Shown in pieces: positions 1-4,394 of a stretch of DNA of 5,523 bases (position 1 is the stretch's first letter; each line of letters opens with the position of its first letter). The position numbers and the translations under genes were made by a program. Origin of the DNA: UBA11612 sp963976395. GTDB taxonomy: Bacteria > Pseudomonadota > Alphaproteobacteria > Rhodospirillales > Rhodospirillaceae. Below the pieces are notes generated by a model. The model made no database searches. It worked only from the letters and a program-made list of their open reading frames with translations, and was not told the DNA's origin. The stretch covers positions 1 through 5,523 of the forward strand of contig CAXBLG010000128.1 of assembly GCA_963976395.1 (NCBI GenBank), in the 5' to 3' direction.

Positions 1-444
1 GGGCCTCTTTGGCATTACGGCATTCTCAATAGACGTCAACACTGTTGGAATTAACTTCTTCTGGCGTCGCCGCTTGCATTTGTGCGTGGGTGTTCCTTAT
101 CACCCGGCCTAGTGAGGCCAAAATAAATCGCTTAAGCATTCGTTTTGTACCAGCACGTCATCAAGTTGTACGACCTCTTGTTTCGCTAGATGCAGTGAGA
201 ACTTGTGGAGCTTAGGTGTGGAAACGCTCGTAATCCGCGAATGTAATTGAGGTTATGCCCAATTTGACGCTGAGCAAGCACTAAAGCCGATCCCCAGCGC
301 TAACTACTATTGACCACAGGTTCGCATCTTCGTCACCTACGGCACGGCGATTTCTAAGCCATTGTCCCATCAGAGTTTGTTAGAATAGCACCGAGACAAA
401 GCTGGGCACTCGGTCACTGTCTTCAAATTTGGCAGATTCTTGTA
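1..444. other. Left flank, no intact gene; possible decayed coding remnants
   Basis: No convincing complete gene is visible in these 444 bases on either strand. A plus-strand frame is open from base 2 to a TAG at 110-112 and ends in ...FFWRRRLHLCVGVPYHPA. It has no start in the window, so it could be the tail of a gene lying to the left. On the minus strand a 29-codon frame (370 down to 281) starts with ATG and contains the nonapeptide RAVGDEDAN encoded by the 27-bp repeat. I see no tRNA, rRNA or convincing terminator. The composition is AT-richer than the flagellar half of the window. The most economical reading is intergenic or degraded accessory DNA. Confidence 0.5.
320..346 (+). repeat. 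27-bp direct repeat, copy 1
   Basis: This copy is identical over 27 bases to 894-920. It begins GTTCGCATCTTCG and ends CTACGGCACG. The flanking bases diverge at once on both sides. The two copies lie in the same orientation and bracket the gene at 445-843. Read on the minus strand, the repeat is exactly nine codons (RAVGDEDAN), followed by Leu-Trp-Ser here and Phe-Trp-Ser in the other copy. It could therefore be a piece of a duplicated coding region or a recombination site. Confidence 0.9.
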
Positions 445-843
445 ATGGCAAACGTTGTAGATCGCATATGTAATTTGCCCCGCGATTTTCGAGGCGGCGC
501 TTGTTCCTCGCTCGACCTTATCGAGGCTTCGGGCTATTTCGGCGACCCTGGAAGCATAACAATAGAAGCCGTTATGGACGTACTGCGACAGGATTCCACA
601 TTGGTCGAAGATTGGGAGTTGTGGTCAATGGACAAGCGCTGTGATGGTTGGTCGCTTCAACCCGAAAATGGAGAATACATCGTTGCCAATACGATCAGTG
701 AGGGCGGTAGATACCTTGACGATGCTTTTACCCATGTGGGCGGAAAGAGCATAGTTCAAGAGCGCTTGATTTTCACGGACCGCGTTCGGGCTTGTGGCGA
801 ATTTGTGCTCCGGGAGGTTCAGTCCATTGCAGCGTTAAAGTAG
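445..843 (+). CDS. Hypothetical protein, 132 aa, unrecognised family
   Basis: This 132-residue open frame runs from ATG (MANVVDRICNLPRDF...) to TAG. I do not recognise the family. It has no signal peptide, no evident transmembrane segment and no nucleotide-binding motif. It is mixed and mildly acidic, rich in aromatic and charged residues, with a Trp-rich centre (EDWELWSMDKRCDGWSL, about residues 55-71). Three cysteines are scattered at about residues 9, 20 and 66, with a fourth near 116. The C-terminal part (about 105-129) looks helical. The composition is that of a small soluble cytoplasmic protein, and such proteins are common among immunity or accessory genes, but nothing visible proves such a role. 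There is no Shine-Dalgarno-like sequence before the ATG, which lowers confidence. The gene is isolated, points away from its minus-strand neighbours, and lies between two perfect 27-bp direct repeats, suggesting acquisition as a cassette or a local rearrangement. Confidence 0.6.
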   Translation: MANVVDRICNLPRDFRGGACSSLDLIEASGYFGDPGSITIEAVMDVLRQDSTLVEDWELWSMDKRCDGWSLQPENGEYIVANTISEGGRYLDDAFTHVGGKSIVQERLIFTDRVRACGEFVLREVQSIAALK

Positions 844-860
844 TTAGGATTTCGTCCCGC

Positions 861-1049
861 TCATATGGATCGGGATATTTTGAAACTCCAAAAGTTCGCA
901 TCTTCGTCACCTACGGCACGCCATTCCCATGCAAATCCGTGCCCTTGTTCGGGGCTTGTATTTGAGTCTTTATCGATTGCTTCAGCGAACACACCCTTTG
1001 ATCCGCTCATGCAGATTGCCTCACCTTTAAATCCGATATTGACCACCAA
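861..1049 (-). pseudogene. Short open frame carrying the repeat, probable gene remnant
   Basis: This 62-codon minus-strand frame has a TTG as its only early start. The frame is open further back, to a TGA at 1092-1094. Its product includes NLVVNIGFKGEAICMSG near the front and AWEWRAVGDEDANFWSF near the end, which reads more like protein than noise. RAVGDEDAN is encoded by repeat copy 2, and a shorter frame at 281-370 encodes RAVGDEDANLWS. The two frames therefore look like paralogous tails of one ancestral gene. It lies 67 bases beyond the end of the glutathione S-transferase-like gene, on the same strand, with no clear Shine-Dalgarno sequence. It could be a real small gene at the end of that operon, but a decayed fragment is more likely. 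The family is not recognised. Confidence 0.3.
894..920 (+). repeat. 27-bp direct repeat, copy 2
   Basis: This is the second perfect copy of the 27-bp sequence, 574 bases from the first in the same orientation, beyond the end of the 445-843 gene. On the minus strand it encodes residues 44-52 of the short frame at 861-1049. Read on that strand, the bases just upstream also resemble copy 1 (an ATGGGA...ATGG string in both, with about 14 extra bases in copy 1). This favours ancient duplication of a coding segment over a random match. Confidence 0.9.
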
Positions 1050-1116
1050 GTTCTGCTCGTAGACTTGTTGAAAGCGTACATCTCCGCCGGTTCATAGCGA
1101 GGGAACGCCGGACTAT

Positions 1117-1773
1117 TCAGACGGAGGGAAATACGATTTCGTCCATGCCGCTTTCCCAGACTGGGTATTTTCCCATCACGCCCAAGAAACGTTGCGAATC
1201 AAGAATACCTTGCAACCAGCTTTGGACCCCAGACAGATGCAGCGCGCTGAACCATTCCCTGTCATGGGCAACAAACTGGCGAATGAACGGCGAAATGGCC
1301 GCATCCGCAAATGTAAATTTTTTGCCGCATAGATAATCGGTATTCAATAGTCGCGCGTTTAGTTTTTTCAGAAATGCTAAGCCCTGGTCACGATGATGGA
1401 TCGGATCAATATTGTCGTAACGCGTCGGATATTTGTAACGATCCAGGCTGTCCTTAAACGGCCCGTCGTTTTCGGCAATGAGTGCATCAGTGTCATCGCG
1501 GTCATACTTTAGAGGTGCCAACCACCCTTCCGGATCGTTCCTGCCGAGCGCCCACTGCATAATCTCCTGACTTTCCTCGAGAACCCGTTGATCCGGCAAC
1601 ACCATTACAGGCACGGTACCCTTCGGCGAAGCCGCAATCATCTCGGGCGGCTTGTTGCGCAGGACAACCTCGCGTAATGCGCATGTCTGGCCGCTGGTCA
1701 GAATCGCCATGCGCGCCCGCATGGCATAAGGGCATCGACGAAAAGAATACAGAATGGGGAGTTCGTCTCGCAC
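1117..1773 (-). CDS. Glutathione S-transferase family protein
   Basis: This is a cytosolic glutathione S-transferase-like protein of about 218 residues, the usual length for the family. The N-terminal thioredoxin-like domain (about 1-80) has a glutaredoxin-like site RRCPYAMRAR (Cys14), the GTVPV segment with the expected cis-proline (Pro55), and Glu67-Ser68 in position to bind the gamma-glutamyl group of glutathione. The all-helical C-terminal domain (about 85-218) has the TFAD capping box at 154-157. Cys14 with Ala17 in the second CxxC position suggests a monothiol thioltransferase or disulfide-handling enzyme rather than a classic Tyr/Ser conjugating enzyme; the substrate cannot be told. 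The frame opens with TTG at 1794, but GTG at 1773 is preferred because AAGGTGAG precedes it at suitable spacing and the product then begins close to the LPILYSF strand. GTG at 1780-1782 is an alternative. The gene begins just past the end of the restored trhO frame, which implies co-transcription. Confidence 0.9.
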   Translation of the reverse strand: MRDELPILYSFRRCPYAMRARMAILTSGQTCALREVVLRNKPPEMIAASPKGTVPVMVLPDQRVLEESQEIMQWALGRNDPEGWLAPLKYDRDDTDALIAENDGPFKDSLDRYKYPTRYDNIDPIHHRDQGLAFLKKLNARLLNTDYLCGKKFTFADAAISPFIRQFVAHDREWFSALHLSGVQSWLQGILDSQRFLGVMGKYPVWESGMDEIVFPSV

Positions 1774-1783
1774 GCCGCTCACC

Positions 1784-1905
1784 TTACCGATCAAAGGCCG
1801 TTGATATTTTCACGGCTTCATAAGGTGCGCCAACGTGCAACTCGCGCGGGTCCTTCGCCAGCGCAATCTGCATTGGCTTAGCGATGCAGCGTTCGCGGCT
1901 ATAGA
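1784..1905 (-). pseudogene. trhO: Out-of-frame C-terminal tail of trhO
   Basis: After the main trhO frame stops, the neighbouring minus-strand frame encodes YSRERCIAKPMQIALAKDP followed by RELHVGAP and ends at TAA (1784-1786). This resembles the arginine-rich tail ending in RQ(I/V)xLAxARGExHIG that TrhO proteins carry after their last CxxC pair. Removing a single base near GATCTAT (plus-strand 1902-1905) would join CADQHTD to YSRERC and give a protein of about 315 residues. The restored stop then lies just before the downstream GST-like gene, as expected for a compact operon. This is either a genuine frameshift or a one-base sequence error. Confidence 0.7.
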
Positions 1906-2732
1906 TCGGTGTGTTGATCGGCGCAGCGCTCACACGACACTCCAGCAACAAAATTCGAGGACGAGCGCTCAGCAGCGTTAACAGGACATCCGCATGCACG
2001 GCACACATCATATTCGCCAAGCTCCAGACCATGCTTCACCGACACGCGGTAATCGAATACGAAGCACTCTCCGCGCCAACGGCTTTCGGCCTCAGGGATA
2101 TTCTCTAAATACTGCAAGATGCCACCTTTCAGGTGGAAAACATCACCGATGCCCCGCTCTATCAAATATGACGTTGCCTTCTCACAGCGAATGCCGCCCG
2201 TACAGAACATCGCAACTTTCTTATTCTCCAATTCAGCGCGATGCTCTTCGAGCCATTTCGGGAGATCACTGAAATTCGACGTTCCTGGATTGATCGCGCC
2301 CTCAAAGGTGCCCATCTTAACTTCGAAATCGTTGCGCGCATCGATGACAATCGTTCCCGGATCGGCAATGAGGTTATTCCAAGCTTCAGGCGCAACATAA
2401 GTGCCGACATTTGCCAATGGATCGACACCGGGCACCTTCATGGTGACTATCTCTTTCTTCAGGCGGACCTTAAGACGAGAGAACGGCATATTGTCGGCAT
2501 GAGATTCTTTATGTTCCAGATTCATAGAATTTGGCAACGCACGCAAAATCTCTAACGCAGAATCTATGCCCCGCCGCGAACCGGCGAGCGTTCCATTCAC
2601 ACCCTCGGGCGCCAGCAAGACCGTGCCCTTCAGACCATGGGCTGAGAGCTGCGTCAGCAATGGCTCGCGCAAGGCTGCTGGATGTTCGAAGGGGGTAAAA
2701 TGATAAAACGCGGCCACAATTACATCTGTCAT
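1899..2732 (-). CDS. trhO: tRNA uridine-34 hydroxylase (rhodanese family), C-terminally frameshifted
   Basis: TrhO (formerly YceA) performs the oxygen-dependent hydroxylation of uridine 34 in tRNA to 5-hydroxyuridine, the precursor of wobble modifications such as cmo5U. The visible 277 residues match the family in order. The N-terminal UPF0176-type domain has AAFYHFTP at 7-14 and GTVLLAPEGVNGTLAG at 36-51. A central rhodanese domain (about 120-215) has the catalytic loop CTGGIRC (Cys177-Cys183) and IDARN at 130-134. A C-terminal zinc-type module has CRAC (244-247) and CERC (267-270). The frame stops at TAG 1899-1901, where relatives continue for roughly 35-40 residues; that tail lies in the next frame, so a +1 frameshift near 1902-1905 is likely. 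All catalytic residues lie upstream, so the truncated product might still work. The start is taken at ATG 2730-2732; an upstream in-frame TTG at 2751-2753 would add seven residues unlike the family. No Shine-Dalgarno sequence precedes the ATG. Confidence 0.93.
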   Translation of the reverse strand: MTDVIVAAFYHFTPFEHPAALREPLLTQLSAHGLKGTVLLAPEGVNGTLAGSRRGIDSALEILRALPNSMNLEHKESHADNMPFSRLKVRLKKEIVTMKVPGVDPLANVGTYVAPEAWNNLIADPGTIVIDARNDFEVKMGTFEGAINPGTSNFSDLPKWLEEHRAELENKKVAMFCTGGIRCEKATSYLIERGIGDVFHLKGGILQYLENIPEAESRWRGECFVFDYRVSVKHGLELGEYDVCRACGCPVNAAERSSSNFVAGVSCERCADQHTDL

Positions 2733-2775
2733 AGGAACTAATATATGCGACAAACGCCCAAGATAAAACGCGGCC
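2702..2775. repeat. Pair of 14-bp direct repeats spaced 60 bp
   Basis: GATAAAACGCGGCC occurs at 2702-2715 and again at 2762-2775, exactly 60 bases apart. The first copy lies inside trhO, where its complement encodes residues 7-11 (AAFYH). The second lies in the trhO leader. Because 60 is a multiple of three, the leader copy is in the same frame and would encode AAFY followed by LGRLSHILVP up to the annotated Met, with a TAA further upstream and no good start between. It looks like a small local duplication of the 5' end of the gene. Confidence 0.85.
2740..2745 (-). promoter_or_regulatory. Candidate -10 box of trhO, possibly leaderless
   Basis: On the minus strand TATATT (5 of 6 to TATAAT) is followed by seven bases and then the trhO ATG. 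If used as a -10 element, transcription would begin at or within a base or two of the start codon. That fits the lack of a ribosome-binding site. No good -35 element lies at the proper spacing, so this is tentative. Confidence 0.35.
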
Positions 2776-2821
2776 CTCGATCTATTGATCGGTTACCGGA
2801 AAATCAGAATTCTAATTCGCT

Positions 2822-2840
2822 GGTCGTAGGTTTTACGACC
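2822..2840. other. Perfect 7-bp hairpin in the trhO/dksA intergenic region
   Basis: GGTCGTA (2822-2828) and TACGACC (2834-2840) form a perfect inverted repeat around a 5-base loop. No T-run follows on either strand, so it is not a standard intrinsic terminator. It sits between the dksA terminator candidate and trhO. It could be a protein-binding dyad or a leader or 3'-UTR structure. Confidence 0.5.
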
Positions 2841-2849
2841 TCTCGATCT

Positions 2850-2903
2850 GCGGAGGGGCTGTTTTAAATCTCTAATAAAAAGGTATACGAGAAGCCCCGC
2901 CGC
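2850..2903. other. Long-loop inverted repeat competing with the terminator stem
   Basis: GCGGAGGGGCT at 2850-2860 is complementary in 10 of 11 positions to AGCCCCGCCGC at 2893-2903, with a 32-base AT-rich loop. The right arm also supplies one side of the terminator hairpin (2894-2898 with 2910-2914), so the two structures are mutually exclusive. This could be chance in GC-rich arms or a switch-like arrangement; no regulatory role is shown. Confidence 0.4.
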
Positions 2904-2915
2904 GAGGAAGGGGCC
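2876..2915 (-). terminator. Candidate intrinsic terminator downstream of dksA
   Basis: Read on the minus strand, GCCCC and GGGGC (plus-strand 2910-2914 and 2894-2898) form a GC-only stem. An inner CC/GG pair extends it toward a 4-base loop. It is followed by TTCTCGTATACCTTTTT. It lies about 120 bases past the dksA stop and is the only GC stem with a following T-rich tract in the gap. The main T-run is somewhat distant from the stem, so termination may be weak. Confidence 0.45.
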
Positions 2916-3031
2916 TATGTCGTTAGACTCATTTTGTATTTAGCTACCGCGCGCGGCGTCACTATGACGAGAAGCATCCGGACACCGGACATCCGCTGCG
3001 CCTACTCAGATTTGAAATCAGCAACTGAAGG

Positions 3032-3448
3032 TTAGTCGGAGCGGTGTGTCCGTTCCATGCGCTCGTGGCGCTCTTGAGCTTCAATACTCAGAGTCGCAAT
3101 AGGACGAGCCTCTAACCGTTTCAGACTGATGGGCTCGCCGGTCTCTTCGCAGTACCCATACGTCCCCTCTTCGATACGGCGGATCGCGGCATCGATCTTG
3201 CTGATAAGCTTGCGGGCACGGTCGCGGGTCCGCAGCTCAAGCGAGCGCTCCATCTCGGTGGAAGCGCGGTCCGCGAGGTCGGGTTCTTGCACCCCACCTT
3301 CTTGCAGACTCTCCAAAGTCTCTTCGGATTCCTTAAGCAGCTCTTCCCGCCAGTTTTGCAGTTTTCGGCGGAAGTACTCTTGCTGCTTGGGATTCATGAA
3401 CGGTTCTTTAGCCGTGGGCCGATAGTCCGGCGGCACTGTGATCGTCAT
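3032..3448 (-). CDS. dksA: RNA polymerase-binding transcription factor DksA
   Basis: This 138-residue protein has the layout of DksA, which enters the secondary channel of RNA polymerase and, with ppGpp, retunes rRNA, ribosomal and stress promoters. The N-terminal part (PFMNPKQQEYFRRKL, 16-30) leads into a long coiled coil (about 22-95). At its tip lies the DxxDxA motif (Asp57, Asp60, Ala62) needed for activity in E. coli. The SLELRTRDRARKLISKI segment (69-85) is strongly family-like. The C-terminal zinc-finger fold keeps Cys100 only: the other three cysteine positions are Thr103, Ser121 and Ala124, a pattern I know from alphaproteobacterial DksA proteins. The frame extends 61 codons upstream, but the real start is ATG 3446-3448, where homology begins with MTITVPPDYRP; GAGG lies two bases before it, rather close. 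It follows fliX after a 154-base gap that holds its own promoter. Confidence 0.95.
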   Translation of the reverse strand: MTITVPPDYRPTAKEPFMNPKQQEYFRRKLQNWREELLKESEETLESLQEGGVQEPDLADRASTEMERSLELRTRDRARKLISKIDAAIRRIEEGTYGYCEETGEPISLKRLEARPIATLSIEAQERHERMERTHRSD

Positions 3449-3486
3449 GTCCTCAAACTCGCTAATTAATGAACGGACGGCGCGGG

Positions 3487-3515
3487 AATATATGGGCTGA
3501 ACCCGCTCTAAGCAA
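3487..3515 (-). promoter_or_regulatory. Candidate sigma70-type promoter of dksA
   Basis: On the minus strand, TTGCTT (-35, plus-strand 3510-3515) and TATATT (-10, 3487-3492) are separated by exactly 17 bases. Transcription would start near 3480, giving a leader of about 30 bases before the dksA ATG. This would let dksA be expressed independently of the flagellar gene fliX upstream. Confidence 0.6.
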
Positions 3516-3602
3516 GGGCGCATAAGATATTGTTTACATTCAATTTTATTGGGGTTTTGAGATCCGGACGCGAGATTTCGCGCAAAATCACCCTGCCCGG
3601 CG

Positions 3603-4064
3603 CTACGCAAGCCGCCGGCTGAGCTTGGCAAGCTCCACTTCTGCCCTCAGCTCAATCTCGTCCAGGAGCCTTGAAATCACAGGATCAGCGCCGCGTCCAC
3701 GCTTTTCACGCACCATCCGCGCAAGCTCTCCTAGGCGTTCTTTGGGCACAGCCCCAAGCAGCAAACCCCGGCGGATTTCCTCCAGCCGGTCCAGGATCTC
3801 CACACCGCGCCGCGCCCGCCTTTGACGTTCCTTATAGTCGCCGACCCCCACATCATCGTTGGAGACCGATTGAGCGGCAAGAATACCGCCAACCCCGGCA
3901 AGGGTGTTGACGGCTTCAGCCCCATCGACGGGCGGTGCGCCGTCCACCTCGGACAAGCGGTCCAGTTCAGCAGCAAACTCGCCCGTCTTCGCAGACGCAC
4001 CCGCCTTACTGGACGGTTTGGTCTTTTGAACCGACGAGCCGGACTTGGGGCCCTCAACTTTCAC
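3603..4064 (-). CDS. fliX: Flagellar assembly regulator FliX
   Basis: FliX is an alphaproteobacterial protein that, in Caulobacter, couples completion of the early (class II) basal body to the activity of FlbD, the sigma54 activator of later flagellar genes. From GTG 4062-4064 the product is 153 residues, a typical length, and begins MKVEGPKSG, the usual FliX opening. A low-complexity Ser/Lys/Ala linker (7-28) follows, then a variable acidic middle (29-76). The conserved helical C-terminal half has RRARRGVEILDRLEEIRRGL (82-101) and the signature LLDEIELRAEVELAKL (133-148). The frame also offers TTG at 4070, but AAGGTGG at 4072-4078 lies seven bases before the GTG and almost touches the TTG, so GTG is chosen. 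The gene is divergent from flgI. A small upstream ORF ends in a GTGA overlap with this start, hinting at translational coupling if that ORF is translated. Confidence 0.95.
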   Translation of the reverse strand: MKVEGPKSGSSVQKTKPSSKAGASAKTGEFAAELDRLSEVDGAPPVDGAEAVNTLAGVGGILAAQSVSNDDVGVGDYKERQRRARRGVEILDRLEEIRRGLLLGAVPKERLGELARMVREKRGRGADPVISRLLDEIELRAEVELAKLSRRLA

Positions 4065-4177
4065 TGGCAAGCCACCTTCAATAGGTCAGAAAAAACCATC
4101 CAACGATCGGCCGTCATAAGCGCGCGGCCACAGACCGAACACGCGCAAAAGCGCGGCCCGGCTAGAATATCCTCCAT
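4061..4177 (-). CDS. Possible small ORF overlapping the fliX start, 38 aa
   Basis: A minus-strand frame from ATG 4175-4177 runs 38 codons to TGA 4061-4063, and this stop overlaps the fliX GTG as GTGA. Its product begins MEDILAGPRFCACSVCGRAL and ends LLKVACQ. It has a Cys-x-Cys-x2-Cys cluster at residues 11-16 and one more cysteine near the end. The frame stays open upstream through the palindrome at 4201-4213, where a GTG (4225-4227 region) follows an AGAGAGG. The ATG itself has no clear Shine-Dalgarno sequence. The exact overlap and the AAGGTGG inside its last codons, which serves fliX, fit coupling, but a 38-codon frame in this GC context can be chance. I know no family for it. Confidence 0.25.
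   Translation of the reverse strand: MEDILAGPRFCACSVCGRALMTADRWMVFSDLLKVACQ
4072..4078 (-). promoter_or_regulatory. Ribosome-binding site deciding the fliX start
   Basis: AAGGTGG on the minus strand lies seven bases before GTG 4062-4064, ideal spacing. It lies only one base before the alternative TTG at 4068-4070, so it selects the GTG. Confidence 0.75.
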
Positions 4178-4200
4178 GACGTCCGAGGTTGATGCAACAG

Positions 4201-4213
4201 GGCAAAATTTGCC
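4201..4213. promoter_or_regulatory. 13-bp palindrome, candidate FlbD/ftr-type element
   Basis: GGCAAA-A-TTTGCC is a perfect 6-1-6 inverted repeat in the middle of the divergent fliX/flgI region, flanked on the right by GGG. From memory, Caulobacter ftr elements bound by FlbD are GC-ended palindromes of this kind about 100 bases upstream of sigma54 promoters. Here the centre lies about 80 and 130 bases upstream of the start sites predicted from the two sigma54-like elements. It could serve both flgI and fliX. The match to ftr rests on recall and position, not on an alignment. Confidence 0.45.
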
Positions 4214-4262
4214 GGGCTCTCTCGGTCGCTTCTGCCGCACGCCCCTCTCTACGCCCGGATTA

Positions 4263-4278
4263 TGGCAATAAAGTTGTT
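4263..4278 (+). promoter_or_regulatory. Sigma54-like element 1 upstream of flgI
   Basis: TGGCAA-N5-TTGT has the spacing of a -24/-12 promoter (consensus TGGCAC-N5-TTGC). The -24 GG is present, but the -12 GC is GT, so it is weaker than the second element. Transcription would begin near 4289, leaving a leader of about 105 bases. Confidence 0.35.
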
Positions 4279-4309
4279 AAATATCAATTGGTTAAATGAA
4301 CGCGCCGGG

Positions 4310-4325
4310 TGGCATGGTTTTCGCA
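4310..4325 (+). promoter_or_regulatory. Sigma54-like element 2 upstream of flgI
   Basis: TGGCATG-N4-TCGCA keeps both invariant dinucleotides (GG near -24, GC near -12) at the correct distance and matches the sigma54 consensus at all but two of the defined positions. Transcription would start near 4336, giving a leader of about 59 bases before flgI. Late flagellar ring genes in Caulobacter are sigma54-dependent, so position and gene agree. Confidence 0.5.
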
Positions 4326-4394
4326 TCTTACTGTCCTGGAAGAGTTTGTGCGCGCAGGCCATAGGGCCCGAGCCGCAGAAATAAAGAGGACGAA

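Noticed and set aside
1..1116. CRISPR array, tRNA or insertion-sequence ends in the accessory-looking region
   Set aside because: There are only two copies of the 27-bp repeat with a whole gene between them. No cloverleaf, terminal inverted repeats or transposase frame could be found.
1994..2555. Several plus-strand frames of about 90-104 codons antisense to trhO
   Set aside because: The minus-strand trhO reading has catalytic and zinc motifs in order. These plus-strand frames have no recognisable content.
3569..3582. CGCGA/TCGCG hairpin after fliX as an intrinsic terminator
   Set aside because: The stem is only 5 bp and no T-run follows on the minus strand.
3449..3631. 61-codon N-terminal extension of the dksA frame
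   Set aside because: It overlaps the fliX end and the dksA promoter, and DksA homology starts only at the ATG at 3446-3448.
3822..4271. 149-codon plus-strand open frame across the fliX region
   Set aside because: It lies antisense to fliX, whose product is clearly recognisable. Its own translation resembles no family, and it crosses the regulatory palindrome.
4277..4295. CtrA box (TTAA-N7-TTAA) between fliX and flgI
   Set aside because: The two TTAA motifs are 11 bases apart instead of 7, so it is not a canonical site.
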